This document shows positions 16,200-25,801 of a stretch of 64,000 nucleotides of DNA, in pieces. Both the position numbers and the translations under genes were made by a program. The first letter of the stretch is position 1. Every line of letters begins with the position of its first letter. The notes under the pieces were generated by a model. That model searched no databases. It had not been told where the DNA came from and saw only the letters and a program-made list of their open reading frames with translations. The stretch comes from Sulfurovum sp. AR (GTDB taxonomy: Bacteria > Campylobacterota > Campylobacteria > Campylobacterales > Sulfurovaceae): NCBI RefSeq assembly GCF_000296775.1, contig NZ_AJLE01000003.1, positions 186,001 to 250,000 on the forward strand, given 5' to 3'.

Positions 16200-17447
16200 A
16201 TGAACTTACATAAAGAAATATATATCCCTAAACCAAGTCCACATGATCCCGATAATCTAGGGCATTTTGGCAGCCTTGAAAATGGGCAGGTAGGTTTTGG
16301 TGGACGTTTTGTGCCTGAAACATTGATGCCGGCACTTGAGAAGCTTCGACTTGACTATGAAGCCGTACGTTTTGATAAAGAGTTTTGGGCAGAAGTGGAC
16401 CATTACTACAAAAACTACGTAGGTCGCCCCTCTTCGCTCTACTTTGCTGAGAATCTCTCTAAAGAACTTGATGCAAAGATCTACCTAAAGCGTGAAGACC
16501 TTAACCATACAGGTGCACATAAGATAAACCACACGGTAGCACAGGCAATACTTGCAAAGCGACTCGGTAAGAAAAAAGTGATCGCAGAAACCGGTGCAGG
16601 TCAACATGGTGTAGCTACAGCTACGGTTGCCGCACTCTTTGGGCTGGAGTGTGAAATATTTATGGGTGCCAAAGATGCTGCACGCCAGGAATTGAACGTT
16701 TTCCGTATGAAACTGCTTGGTGCAAAAGTGCATGCCGTTGAATCTGGAAGTAAAACACTCAAAGATGCGATGAATGAGGCCATTAGACACTGGGTGACCA
16801 ATGCACGCGATACCTACTATATCATCGGTACAGTAGCAGGTCCCCACCCTTATCCAATGATGATACGTGACATTCAGTCTATCATCGGATGGGAAGCGAA
16901 GCAACAGCTCAATGCAGTGGAAGGATGTCTACCTGACAAAGTGATCGCCTGCATCGGTGGAGGGTCTAATGCCCTTGGTATTTTCAATCACTTCTTAGAA
17001 GATGAAAGCGTAGAGTGTATTGGTATAGAAGCTGGCGGACTAGGACTTGACTCTAAACATGGCTGCTCACTGGCTAAAGGAAGCCCAGGTGTGCTTCACG
17101 GTCAACTGAGCTACATCCTTCAGGATGAAGATGGTCAGGTACAAGAGGCACACTCTATCTCAGCAGGACTTGATTACCCTGGTATAGGGCCTGAACATTC
17201 TTTTTTAAAAGATGAAGGTATCGCAAAATATGACTATATCACAGATGATGAAGCCTTGGATGCATTTGTATGGCTTTCTCAGGCAGAGGGTATCATTCCT
17301 GCCTTTGAAAGTTCACACGCCATTGCCTACCTTAAAAAGATGAAACCAGAGGAGATCAAAGGTAAAACGATCCTGATCAATCTTTCAGGACGTGGTGATA
17401 AAGATATGATACAGGCAAAAGATATACTCAAAGACCAGTTTGCCTAA
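16200..17447 (+). CDS. trpB: Tryptophan synthase beta chain
   Basis: A 415-residue PLP enzyme joining indole and serine. The PLP lysine is K108 in [34 protein letters not shown] and the C-terminal LSGRGDKD are also present. HTGAHK marks the TrpB1 type, which normally works with TrpA. No trpA or other trp gene adjoins: upstream is a phosphoesterase and downstream a convergent transporter. It therefore stands alone here, either partnering with TrpA encoded elsewhere or salvaging indole. Confidence 0.96.
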   Translation: MNLHKEIYIPKPSPHDPDNLGHFGSLENGQVGFGGRFVPETLMPALEKLRLDYEAVRFDKEFWAEVDHYYKNYVGRPSSLYFAENLSKELDAKIYLKREDLNHTGAHKINHTVAQAILAKRLGKKKVIAETGAGQHGVATATVAALFGLECEIFMGAKDAARQELNVFRMKLLGAKVHAVESGSKTLKDAMNEAIRHWVTNARDTYYIIGTVAGPHPYPMMIRDIQSIIGWEAKQQLNAVEGCLPDKVIACIGGGSNALGIFNHFLEDESVECIGIEAGGLGLDSKHGCSLAKGSPGVLHGQLSYILQDEDGQVQEAHSISAGLDYPGIGPEHSFLKDEGIAKYDYITDDEALDAFVWLSQAEGIIPAFESSHAIAYLKKMKPEEIKGKTILINLSGRGDKDMIQAKDILKDQFA

Positions 17448-17457
17448 ACATCACAAC

Positions 17458-18399
17458 CTATACATCGGTCATATACCTATTGCTGATGACGACAGATAAT
17501 GGTATCTGCACGAGATAGGAAAACATGATAGGCAGAAGCATTGAAACACCAAAGGTACTTGCCGAAAAGGTAGAAAGCACCAAAGCCAAGGTGATGTATC
17601 GTGTAATACTTTGCCAAAATGCCGCTCTCTCCTGCGGTGAGTCCAAATTATAGATCAATTTTGAAACTATCAATACAAGCAGATAGAATACCGCTACTGC
17701 AATCAGAGCGATAAAGAAAAGTTCCGGTTCAAAATCATAAATGTCGATCAACTGTTGGGAACTCTGTAAACCGAACAGATAGAATAAAATGATAAAGATA
17801 CTGATACGGCTGATAAATTTACTGTAAGTTTCGATCCATGTAAGCAATGGTTTTATTAAGAGTACCACCCTGCTTGCCAAGAAAGGTATCACGATTAAAA
17901 GTGTGATCACCGGTTCTACAAATCTACTGATAGTGATCTTCTCATCATAGGTCACCCCAAAGTGCCCTGCACTATACGTAGCAAAAAGATGCAACATCAA
18001 TAATGAGAGTGAAACAAAAACAAGATTAATGAAAAGAAGCAAGAAACCTAAAGAGGTGTCAGCATTGGATCTTTTGATCCAATGCATGACCATACCTCCA
18101 CCACTCAATACAGCAAGTAAAAACAAGCCTGCAGTAATGCCAAAATCATTCGTTATAAATCCGATAACCAGTGCAAATATCGGTAAAAGCAGATAGTTAA
18201 TGATAAATCCTTTAAAAAGAACTGACCTATACTCCCATACCAGCATAGTATCTCTTACCTTGAATTTAAAAAGTGATGGCATGATGAGTGTAAGACCTGC
18301 AAAGAGGCAAATGTTTTTATCGAAAATAAACCCATCTGTCATATTACCATACATAAAACCCATTAGTGCTCCTGCTATCACAATAACAATTAACAGCAT
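17458..18399 (-). CDS. BASS-superfamily membrane transporter (Acr3/bile-acid symporter type)
   Basis: About 313 residues with some nine or ten hydrophobic segments and little soluble sequence. A glycine-rich stretch (LSGGGMVMHWIKRSNADTSL) lies where sodium:bile-acid symporters and Acr3 arsenite exporters have their unwound crossover region. It lacks the cysteine of classical Acr3, so arsenite is not a safe substrate. AAGGAG lies just before two adjacent ATGs (18402, 18399); spacing favours the second. A longer TTG start would overlap that ribosome site. It is convergent with trpB, 10 bp away. Substrate unknown. Confidence 0.6.
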   Translation of the reverse strand: MLLIVIVIAGALMGFMYGNMTDGFIFDKNICLFAGLTLIMPSLFKFKVRDTMLVWEYRSVLFKGFIINYLLLPIFALVIGFITNDFGITAGLFLLAVLSGGGMVMHWIKRSNADTSLGFLLLFINLVFVSLSLLMLHLFATYSAGHFGVTYDEKITISRFVEPVITLLIVIPFLASRVVLLIKPLLTWIETYSKFISRISIFIILFYLFGLQSSQQLIDIYDFEPELFFIALIAVAVFYLLVLIVSKLIYNLDSPQERAAFWQSITRYITLALVLSTFSASTFGVSMLLPIMFSYLVQIPLSVVISNRYMTDV

Positions 18400-18543
18400 C
18401 ATTTCTCCTTGCAATCTTTTTACATAGTATACTACAAAAAGTATCTTTAGTCTTTTTAGAAGTGGTCGTCTTCTTTATTCTCATACGCGTATTTACCAAT
18501 ATTTTGATATACTCCATAGAATAAAACAAACCAAAGGCTATCC

Positions 18544-20007
18544 ATGAATTTCGAATTAACTCAACTCTCTGTGGCAGATATCCAAGGCGATATAGAAGTC
18601 ATCATTGTCATCGACAAAAATACAGATCATACGTTCGTACAAGATAAAAAACTTTTAAAAAAAGCAGGTTTTGAAGGGGGACAGGATGAAACATGTCTCC
18701 TTGTAAGTAAAGACAGACTCTATGTGGGTGCAGACTCAACACGCAGTAAAGATATCAGAACGGCTGCAGCCAATGCCATTAAAGCACTCAATGGGAAAGA
18801 GTACAGATCTATCAAAATTGCAACCTATCTTTCCAGTGAGAAATGTATGAACTCTCTTCGTGCTATGGTGGAAGGCTTTGTCCTGGGTGCATACACATTT
18901 GAGAATTATAAAACAAAAAAAAGTAAGAAGAAGATCAAACATATCTCTATCTCACTTGAAGAGTATAACGGATACAAGGTAGATGTAGAAAAAGCTTCTA
19001 CAGTCATCCATAAAGCACAGATCATAGCTGATGCCACCAACTTCACACGTAACATCGTCAACACAACACCGGATGACTGTTATCCGAATGTCATGGCAGA
19101 GATCGCTGAGACCATGGCAGATGAAACAGGTCTGAAGTGTAAAGTACTTAAGCCCAAAGAGCTGAGAAAAGAGAAGATGGAGACACTGCTTGCTGTGGCA
19201 CGTGCAAGCCGACATAGACCAAGGGTCATACACCTTACACACAAGCCAAAAGATGCAAAATGTGTCGTGACCCTAGTAGGTAAAGGTCTTACCTATGACA
19301 GTGGTGGACTAAGCCTTAAGCCTGCTGACTTCATGGTGACTATGAAGTCGGACAAGAGTGGTGGTTCAGCGGTCATCGGTATCATGAAAGCCGTAGCAGA
19401 AATGAACTTGCCTGTAGAGGTACATGGTTTTGTAGGTGCTGTAGAGAATATGATCGGCGGGGATGCCTATAAACCTGATGATGTACTGGTAGCGAAGAAT
19501 GGCAAAACGATCGAGGTACGCAACACGGATGCCGAAGGCCGTTTGGTCCTTGCAGACACACTCTGCTACGCACAGCAGGAGGTCAAAGCGGATTACCTCT
19601 TCGATCTTGCAACACTTACAGGTGCCTGTGTAGTGGGTGTAGGAAACTATACATCAGGTATTATGGGGAACTCTGATGACATGAAATCACTTGTTGTAGA
19701 TGCAGCAAAACGTTCAGGAGAATTGGCCACTGCCTTAGACTTTAACCCTTACCTCAAAAAGACGATCAAGTCTGAGATAGCAGATGTATGCAATATTTCC
19801 AATACACGTTATGGAGGAGCGATCACAGCGGGTCAATTCCTCTCGGAGTTCATCGATGAAGACCATAAAGAAAAATGGGCGCATATTGATATCGCAGGTC
19901 CTGCATTTGTAGAACATGCATGGGGAGAAAACCCTTTTGGTGCTTCTGGTGCCGGAGTGAGAATGATGGTAAAACTTATTGAAAAACTCTCTGAGGATGA
20001 TAAATAA
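18544..20007 (+). CDS. pepA: Leucyl aminopeptidase (M17)
   Basis: A 487-residue cytosolic M17 aminopeptidase. The catalytic C-terminal half has GKGLTYDSGGLSLKP, MKSDKSGGSAV and the family signature NTDAEGRLVLADTL at about residues 327-340. These supply the two-metal site and the catalytic lysine and arginine. The N-terminal half is the usual variable macro-like domain. It is divergent from the transporter upstream, and its 3' end faces the antiporter gene. Confidence 0.96.
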   Translation: MNFELTQLSVADIQGDIEVIIVIDKNTDHTFVQDKKLLKKAGFEGGQDETCLLVSKDRLYVGADSTRSKDIRTAAANAIKALNGKEYRSIKIATYLSSEKCMNSLRAMVEGFVLGAYTFENYKTKKSKKKIKHISISLEEYNGYKVDVEKASTVIHKAQIIADATNFTRNIVNTTPDDCYPNVMAEIAETMADETGLKCKVLKPKELRKEKMETLLAVARASRHRPRVIHLTHKPKDAKCVVTLVGKGLTYDSGGLSLKPADFMVTMKSDKSGGSAVIGIMKAVAEMNLPVEVHGFVGAVENMIGGDAYKPDDVLVAKNGKTIEVRNTDAEGRLVLADTLCYAQQEVKADYLFDLATLTGACVVGVGNYTSGIMGNSDDMKSLVVDAAKRSGELATALDFNPYLKKTIKSEIADVCNISNTRYGGAITAGQFLSEFIDEDHKEKWAHIDIAGPAFVEHAWGENPFGASGAGVRMMVKLIEKLSEDDK

Positions 20008-20043
20008 TCGGCATCCTAGAGAACAAGAGAGTGTTACATCGTT

Positions 20044-21672
20044 TTACTCTTTTGTGAGTTTAAGATGACATGCCAATGCCTCTTCTGCCAGCATATCAGC
20101 AATAGTATCTCTGCTATTGATGATATGTTTGATACCCAATGCTGAGATAAACTCTTCTTCTGCATGATTGTTTACACTTACGATACTATTGATATCATGA
20201 TTGAATGAAGCAATATTTTCACAGATCAATTGTCTCTGTATCTCATTTTCTACCGTGACAATGATGGCATTACAAGCATTAACATTAAAATGTGATAAAA
20301 CCATTTTCTGTGCGGCATTGGCAAAATAAATGGCTTCTTCACCTTTTGCTATGACATCATCCACTACCTTCACATCATGCTCAAGTATGACGTAAAGTAG
20401 ATTTCTTTCTTTAAACATTTTGACAAGTTTTTGTCCTACCGGTCCATATCCACATATAATAATATGATTTCTATATGTACCACCTATAAGTGCACGGTCA
20501 CGTAATGCCATAGGCTCTTTGTGAAGCATATCTGCAATCTTTTTAATATTTTTCAGTACAAAAGGTGTCAATATCATTGAAAAAATGACCGTAATGATCA
20601 TGATCTGATTAAGTTCATTAGAGATGAGATTATTGGCATATGCAAGTGCAAACACAGCTAAGGCAAATTCTCCTACCTGAAACAGTGCCAATGCAGTTTT
20701 AAGTGCTGTTCTCGTCTGTACAAACACGCGTAAAATACTAAAGATAACTAAACCTTTAAAGAGCATAATACCTACAAGTAACCCAAATATAACATCTCCG
20801 TAATTCACAAGAGAATGCCAATCGATCAACATCCCTATCGTAATAAAAAAGACGCCTAAAAGGATATCTCTAAAGGGTATCAGGTCTGTTTCTATACGAT
20901 AACGATACTTTGTTTCTGATATTATCATTCCCCCAAGGAATGCTCCCAATGAGTAGGAAAAACCAAATATATCTGCCAAATAGGAAGCACTCATAACAAT
21001 AAGCAATACCGCAACCAGAAAAATCTCTTCTGAACCTGATGCTGTGATCCAGCCAAAGAATCGTTCAAGAAAATATTTACCGAAAAGAAAGAGAATTGAA
21101 AATACCACAATAGCACTTCCAAAAGTTTCAACCAGGAGAATGGACAAGGACTCAGTTTCAGAAGTGAAAAAAGAGACCATTAAAAGTATCGGAATAACAG
21201 CTAAATCCTGATACAGTAGAATGCCAAGCGTTGTACGTCCATAGCCTGAATGTATTTGATTGTTTTCATTAAGGATCTTCAGAACGATCGCTGTAGAGGA
21301 GAGTGCAAGTGCAAAACCTATGACGATAGCACTTCTAATATCCAGATCAAAAGCAAAGGAACCTAGTAATGTGAATAGAACCCCTGAAATGATAACTTGC
21401 ATCGCACCATAAACGAAAACCTCTTTTTTCATCCTTTTGAGGTGGTTAACGGAAAATTCCAATCCTATAGTAAACATTAAAAATACAATTCCAAATTCTG
21501 CCAAATGAGATAACATTTCCCTGGAATCATTGGCAAAATGGAAAATTGATGAGATAGTAAAACCAGTGATAACATACCCTATAATCGTTGGTATATCAAA
21601 TCTTTTTAGGACAACATTGAGTGCTGTTGCTATACCAATCGTAATAATTAATATCAGTAAAGCATTTTCCAT
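20044..21672 (-). CDS. Kef-type cation:proton antiporter with TrkA-N domain
   Basis: A 542-residue protein: a 12-helix CPA2 sodium/proton-exchanger domain (about 1-375) followed by an NAD-binding RCK/TrkA-N domain starting at IIICGYGPVGQKLV near residue 400. The FKERNLLYVILEHD strand-turn follows. The architecture is that of KefB/KefC and YbaL, which couple potassium efflux to proton uptake under nucleotide or thiol control. AGGAAG lies 5 nt before the ATG at 21672. A GTG eleven codons earlier has no ribosome site and is rejected. Confidence 0.88.
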   Translation of the reverse strand: MENALLILIITIGIATALNVVLKRFDIPTIIGYVITGFTISSIFHFANDSREMLSHLAEFGIVFLMFTIGLEFSVNHLKRMKKEVFVYGAMQVIISGVLFTLLGSFAFDLDIRSAIVIGFALALSSTAIVLKILNENNQIHSGYGRTTLGILLYQDLAVIPILLMVSFFTSETESLSILLVETFGSAIVVFSILFLFGKYFLERFFGWITASGSEEIFLVAVLLIVMSASYLADIFGFSYSLGAFLGGMIISETKYRYRIETDLIPFRDILLGVFFITIGMLIDWHSLVNYGDVIFGLLVGIMLFKGLVIFSILRVFVQTRTALKTALALFQVGEFALAVFALAYANNLISNELNQIMIITVIFSMILTPFVLKNIKKIADMLHKEPMALRDRALIGGTYRNHIIICGYGPVGQKLVKMFKERNLLYVILEHDVKVVDDVIAKGEEAIYFANAAQKMVLSHFNVNACNAIIVTVENEIQRQLICENIASFNHDINSIVSVNNHAEEEFISALGIKHIINSRDTIADMLAEEALACHLKLTKE

Positions 21673-21868
21673 TGATCTTCCTGTTTTTTTTTGATTCTGT
21701 CTCACTTGTATTTTTTTATCATAGCAAAAGTGTATGTAAAATAGATAAATTTTCTATAAATCATCTATGATCATCATGAATAAAATGACATCTGATAGGA
21801 ACTAACCCCCTCTTCACCAATATTTCGCTAAAATCGCGGTAATCATATTATCATACTTAAGGAATACC

Positions 21869-22972
21869 ATGGGACTAGGCATCGGACTTGTTGGACTACC
21901 AAATGTAGGAAAATCTACGACTTTTAACGCACTCACTAAAGCACAAAATGCAGAAAGTGCAAACTATCCGTTCTGTACCATCGAGCCAAATAAAGCGGTG
22001 GTACCTGTACCAGACAAAAGACTGGATGAACTTGCAAAGATCGTTAACCCTGAAAGAATACAACACTCAACGATTGATTTCGTTGATATCGCCGGGCTTG
22101 TAGCCGGTGCGAGTAAAGGTGAAGGTCTGGGAAATAAATTTCTTGGAAATATCCGTGAAACAGAAGTGATCCTGCACATTGTAAGATGTTTTCATGATGA
22201 GAACATTGTTCATACAGAAGGTTCTATCGACCCTATCAGAGATGTTGAGATCATTGAGCAGGAGCTTCTCTTTGCCGATATCGATGCAGTGCTCAAACGT
22301 ATAGAGATGCTAAAAAAGAAAGCAAGAGGAAACGACAAGGATGCAAAAGAACAGCTTGAAGTCGCTGAAGCACTCCTGGCATATATAGAAGAAGGCCATC
22401 CTGTATCTACGTTTGCAGACAAAGAGAGTGATGGCTTTTTGGCGATGAACAAGGATCTGCGTCTTCTTACATCAAAACCGATCATCTATGGTGCAAATGT
22501 CGATGAAGATGGTCTGAGTGAAGACAATGAATATGTAAAAAAACTCAAAGCCTATGCAGCAGAACGAAATTCAGAAGTGATCAAACTGTGTGCCAAAGTA
22601 GAAGAAGATATGGTAGACTTTGATGATGAAGAGAGAGAGGAGATGCTTGCAGAACTTGGTGTTGAAGAGAGTGGTCTGGACCAGATCATACACAAAGGTT
22701 TTGACACACTTGGCCTGATGAGCTACTTTACCGCAGGTGTCAAAGAGGTACGTGCATGGACCATACGTAAGGGGACGACAGCACCTAAAGCTGCAGCAGT
22801 CATTCATAATGACTTTGAAAAAGGTTTCATCCGTGCGGAGGTTATCAGCTATGAAGACTTTATCGCTTGTGGAGGAGAAGCCGGTGCAAAAGAGGCTGGT
22901 AAAAGCAGACTGGAAGGTAAAGAGTACATCGTACAAGATGGCGATGTGATGCACTTTAGATTTAACGTGTAA
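21869..22972 (+). CDS. ychF: Ribosome-associated YchF/OLA1 P-loop ATPase
   Basis: A 367-residue Obg-family protein. The P-loop is GLPNVGKST (residues 8-16), and NYPFCTIEPN and DIAGLVAGASKGEGLGNKFL follow as in YchF. The protein ends with the TGS-like domain (VRAWTIRKGTTAPKAAAVIH to GDVMHFRFNV). YchF proteins prefer ATP to GTP and bind ribosomes. AAGGAAT lies before the ATG. The following DUF302 gene starts about 12 bp after the stop, so they may share a transcript. Confidence 0.96.
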   Translation: MGLGIGLVGLPNVGKSTTFNALTKAQNAESANYPFCTIEPNKAVVPVPDKRLDELAKIVNPERIQHSTIDFVDIAGLVAGASKGEGLGNKFLGNIRETEVILHIVRCFHDENIVHTEGSIDPIRDVEIIEQELLFADIDAVLKRIEMLKKKARGNDKDAKEQLEVAEALLAYIEEGHPVSTFADKESDGFLAMNKDLRLLTSKPIIYGANVDEDGLSEDNEYVKKLKAYAAERNSEVIKLCAKVEEDMVDFDDEEREEMLAELGVEESGLDQIIHKGFDTLGLMSYFTAGVKEVRAWTIRKGTTAPKAAAVIHNDFEKGFIRAEVISYEDFIACGGEAGAKEAGKSRLEGKEYIVQDGDVMHFRFNV

Positions 22973-22984
22973 TAAAGGACCATG

Positions 22985-23446
22985 ATGAGAAAATTACTAT
23001 TCATTGGATTGATCGGGTTTGCTTTAGTTGGCTGTGATAGTAAAAAAGGCACCTTTCTTGAAACAGTAAAAAGTGAAAATGATCACACTACTTCAGTAGC
23101 CAAACTGGAAAAACTCATCATAGATCAAGGGCTTACACATTTCAGTACCATGGATCATAGAGCCAATGCAAGAAATGTCAATATGAATTTGAAACCTGAA
23201 ACGGTTGTGGTCTTCGGTAATCCAAAGATGGGAACGGTTCTGATGAACTGTAACCCTTCTATAGGCTTGGACCTGCCTCTTCGCATACTTGTTACTACGA
23301 ACTATGAGGGTGAAACAAGCTTTATTTATACCAATCCGGAATACTGGTCATTAAAACACAATGTTAAAGACAAAAATTGTTTAAACATACTGACAAAAGC
23401 TAAAATAGCATTAGCCGCCCTTGCCCAGAAAGCAGGTAAAAAATAA
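22985..23446 (+). CDS. DUF302 lipoprotein
   Basis: A 153-residue exported protein with a lipoprotein signal ending in the lipobox LVGC (cysteine near residue 17). The DUF302 core is evident: IDQGLTHFSTMDHRANA followed by ETVVVFGNPKMGTVLM. The ATG at 22985 is preferred over the one at 22982 because AAAGGA (22974-22979) is then 5 nt away rather than 2. The function of DUF302 is unknown; members are often periplasmic. The stop overlaps the next ATG (TAATG), so it is coupled to the DUF1456 gene. Confidence 0.82.
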   Translation: MRKLLFIGLIGFALVGCDSKKGTFLETVKSENDHTTSVAKLEKLIIDQGLTHFSTMDHRANARNVNMNLKPETVVVFGNPKMGTVLMNCNPSIGLDLPLRILVTTNYEGETSFIYTNPEYWSLKHNVKDKNCLNILTKAKIALAALAQKAGKK

Positions 23447-23925
23447 TGCAGATCAATACAAATGAAATACTCTACCGTATACAAAAAGCACTGAATTTAA
23501 CAACAGAAGAGATGTTAGAAGCCTATAGGCTTGAAGACTTTCCTATGGATGCTTCACATTTGGAGTCTCTTCTCAAACGCCGTCAAGACAAAGATTTCAT
23601 ACCGGCCAGTTATGAAGAGTTAGGTGTATTCTTAGATGGAATGGTCACACTTAAAAGAGGTCCATCTCCGAAAAAACAAAATGATGAGGAAGCGGTAGAG
23701 CTGACCAACAACCTCATACTCAAAAAGCTTCGTATCGCTCTGGAACTCAAAGAAGCAGAGACAGAGATCATCTTTGGTCTAGCAGATGTTGAACTCAGCA
23801 AACAGCAACTCGCTTCCCTTTTTCGAAAAGAAGGGCATAAGAACTTTAAGGCATGCTCTGATGAACTGCTCATGGCCTTTCTAGAAGGTTTGGATGAGTT
23901 TTACTATACGGGAGAGATAGAGTAG
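23446..23925 (+). CDS. DUF1456 (YehS-like) protein
   Basis: A 159-residue cytosolic protein made of two similar halves, as is typical of DUF1456. Each half begins with a helix of the form NEILYRIQKALNLTTEEML or NLILKKLRIALELKEAETE and closes with LDGM or LEGL. The duplicated four-helix pattern suggests an internal tandem. Its biochemical function is not known. It starts on the last base of the DUF302 stop. Confidence 0.8.
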   Translation: MQINTNEILYRIQKALNLTTEEMLEAYRLEDFPMDASHLESLLKRRQDKDFIPASYEELGVFLDGMVTLKRGPSPKKQNDEEAVELTNNLILKKLRIALELKEAETEIIFGLADVELSKQQLASLFRKEGHKNFKACSDELLMAFLEGLDEFYYTGEIE

Positions 23926-23943
23926 ATCCCGCTCTACCATGTG

Positions 23944-24324
23944 ATGCACTTAAAAAAATCCCTTCAAACTATCAAAAGTAAACTAGCCAAAAACGAAGAG
24001 ATACTCAAACACCTCCAAAAAAGCCACCCTCACCTGGCCCACCTCTCAGAAGATCAAATATTAAAATACTTTAATGTTCAGAGCCTTCATGAACTGAATG
24101 GGCATATGGAACAGATAAAAAAGTCTCAAGAACTCCAAGTTGACCTCACTGTACAAAAAAAGGAAGTATGTACCTGCAGAGACAGTCATGGAGAGATCAA
24201 AGACCTTTATGACTCTGAAGTATCTGCCAAAGAGCAGATAGCTACACTATCCAAGGAAAAACAATTACGGCTTGGTGTTTATAGATGTCCTTATGGCTCT
24301 GGATGGCATTTGACCAAAGGATAA
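23944..24324 (+). CDS. Unknown protein with cysteine-containing C-terminus
   Basis: A 126-residue protein: a helical charged N-terminal half (LKKSLQTIKSKLAKNEEIL), a central VCTCRDSHGEI cysteine pair, and a terminal RCPYGSGWHLTKG. Endings of the form RCPxGSGWHLT occur on small proteins that seem to bind metal. Here only three cysteines are present, so a complete zinc site is uncertain. A GTG at 23941 is an alternative start, and no ribosome site favours either. It starts 18 bp after the DUF1456 stop and ends 2 bp before convergent xth. Confidence 0.6.
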   Translation: MHLKKSLQTIKSKLAKNEEILKHLQKSHPHLAHLSEDQILKYFNVQSLHELNGHMEQIKKSQELQVDLTVQKKEVCTCRDSHGEIKDLYDSEVSAKEQIATLSKEKQLRLGVYRCPYGSGWHLTKG

Positions 24325-24326
24325 AG

Positions 24327-25106
24327 CTAAACCTTCAAAACCAACTTCACAGGACAGTGGTCACTTCCCATAATATGATCCAGTATATCTGCATCGACGA
24401 TCCTCTCTTTGAGATCATCAGAAACGAAGAAATAATCGATCCTCCAGCCCACGTTTTTGCCCCTGGCTCCCGCTCTGTAACTCCACCAGCTGTAACGGTC
24501 TGTTTCATCGCCTTTTACATGTCTAAAGGTATCGATATAGCCATGGCTGAGAAGTTTGTCTATCCATTCCCGTTCCATCGGTAAAAAACCGGAGGTCTTT
24601 TCATTGGCTTTAGGTCGGGCGAGGTCGAACTCTTTGTGGGCTGTATTGACATCACCGCATACAATAATGGACTTACCTTCATCCCTTAAGGTGTTGATAT
24701 GCTCTAAGAAACGGTCATAAAATGCCATTTTGTACTCCAAACGCTCATCGTCACGCTGTCCATTGGGGAAATAGACATTGAAATAGGCGATATCTCCAAA
24801 GTGGTATTCATTGATGCGTCCTTCATCCAAGATATCCACATGCGAACAACAAGATGCTTCACCCTTGATATCTGTATAGAGTGCTACACCTGACTGTCCT
24901 TTATTTGATGAGGAGTTGATACTTTGAAATTTGTATTCCCTCTCAAAGATACTCTCAGGGATCTGATCTGCTTCTGCTTTGATCTCCTGCAGCCCCAAAA
25001 AGTCCACATTTTCTTCATCGATCCACTTGAGTGCCTCTTTCTTCTCTACCGCCCTGATACCGTTCACATTCCAAGATATAAAGGTTAGTGTATTGCGCTC
25101 TGACAT
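24327..25106 (-). CDS. xth: Exodeoxyribonuclease III family AP endonuclease
   Basis: A 259-residue base-excision repair nuclease of the exonuclease III/Ape fold. The catalytic blocks are SWNVNGIRA (N), LGLQEIKAE (catalytic E), CGDVNTAHKEFDLARPK, WRIDYFFVS and the terminal GSDHCPVKL (D-H pair). It incises abasic sites and trims 3' ends. GGGAG precedes the ATG at 25106; a TTG six codons earlier lies within this ribosome-site region and is rejected. Confidence 0.95.
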   Translation of the reverse strand: MSERNTLTFISWNVNGIRAVEKKEALKWIDEENVDFLGLQEIKAEADQIPESIFEREYKFQSINSSSNKGQSGVALYTDIKGEASCCSHVDILDEGRINEYHFGDIAYFNVYFPNGQRDDERLEYKMAFYDRFLEHINTLRDEGKSIIVCGDVNTAHKEFDLARPKANEKTSGFLPMEREWIDKLLSHGYIDTFRHVKGDETDRYSWWSYRAGARGKNVGWRIDYFFVSDDLKERIVDADILDHIMGSDHCPVKLVLKV

Positions 25107-25203
25107 TTCATCTCCCTGATACAAATTTAACTGAGTCTCATAAAACTTATTTATAATTTTGATAGAATAATACCAAAAGAGACTTCAAAGAAAAAGGGCA
25201 GCT

Positions 25204-25770
25204 ATGGCACAAGAGGATAAAGAACGTTGGGATGAAAAATGGCGAAACAAGCCAATGCCAGATGAACCCATCAAACTTGTCAGTGACTATGCTTCACTGG
25301 CTCCAGGACTAGAGGCACTTGACATAGCCTGCGGTATGGGAAGACATAGCAGATATCTTGCTTCCAAAGGATTTGAGGTCGATGCACTTGATATCTCTTC
25401 TGTGGCTATAGATCAGCTTCAGAACATCCCTCATATCCATGCAAAAGAAGTGGATTTTGATACCTATACCCTCCCCAAAGAGAAATATGACCTTATTATC
25501 TGTACCTATTTTCTAGAGCGTAGACTCTTCCCACAGATGATAGATGCTCTTAAGCCCAACGGTATCATTCTGATGGAAACCTTTTTACATCATCCTGACA
25601 ATGAGCGTACCACATCCAATCCTGCTTTTCTTCTGAATGAAGGTGAACTAGAAGCCACTTTTGATGACACATGTGAACTTTTACAACTACCTGAGTTTTG
25701 GGATGAAGACTACCAGGGGTACAGAACGATGAAAACGTCTATGGTCGCTAAAAAGAAAGCAGCGGTTTGA
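25204..25770 (+). CDS. SAM-dependent methyltransferase, TehB-like
   Basis: A 188-residue class I methyltransferase. Motif I is ALDIACGMGRHSRYLA (about 39-54), with a DALDIS second strand and YDLIICTYFL in the motif IV region. The opening ERWDEKWR is shared with TehB/thiopurine-type small-molecule methyltransferases. Substrate is unknown; tellurite or other oxyanion methylation is only a family suggestion. A single gene, divergent from xth. Confidence 0.8.
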   Translation: MAQEDKERWDEKWRNKPMPDEPIKLVSDYASLAPGLEALDIACGMGRHSRYLASKGFEVDALDISSVAIDQLQNIPHIHAKEVDFDTYTLPKEKYDLIICTYFLERRLFPQMIDALKPNGIILMETFLHHPDNERTTSNPAFLLNEGELEATFDDTCELLQLPEFWDEDYQGYRTMKTSMVAKKKAAV

Positions 25771-25801
25771 GATAAAAACTTTTAGATTAGTCCATTTGAG
25801 A

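Noticed and set aside
17458-18399. Calling the membrane transporter an arsenite Acr3 permease
   Set aside because: The cysteine in the GxxPC region is absent and no arsR or arsC neighbour is present; only superfamily level is supported.
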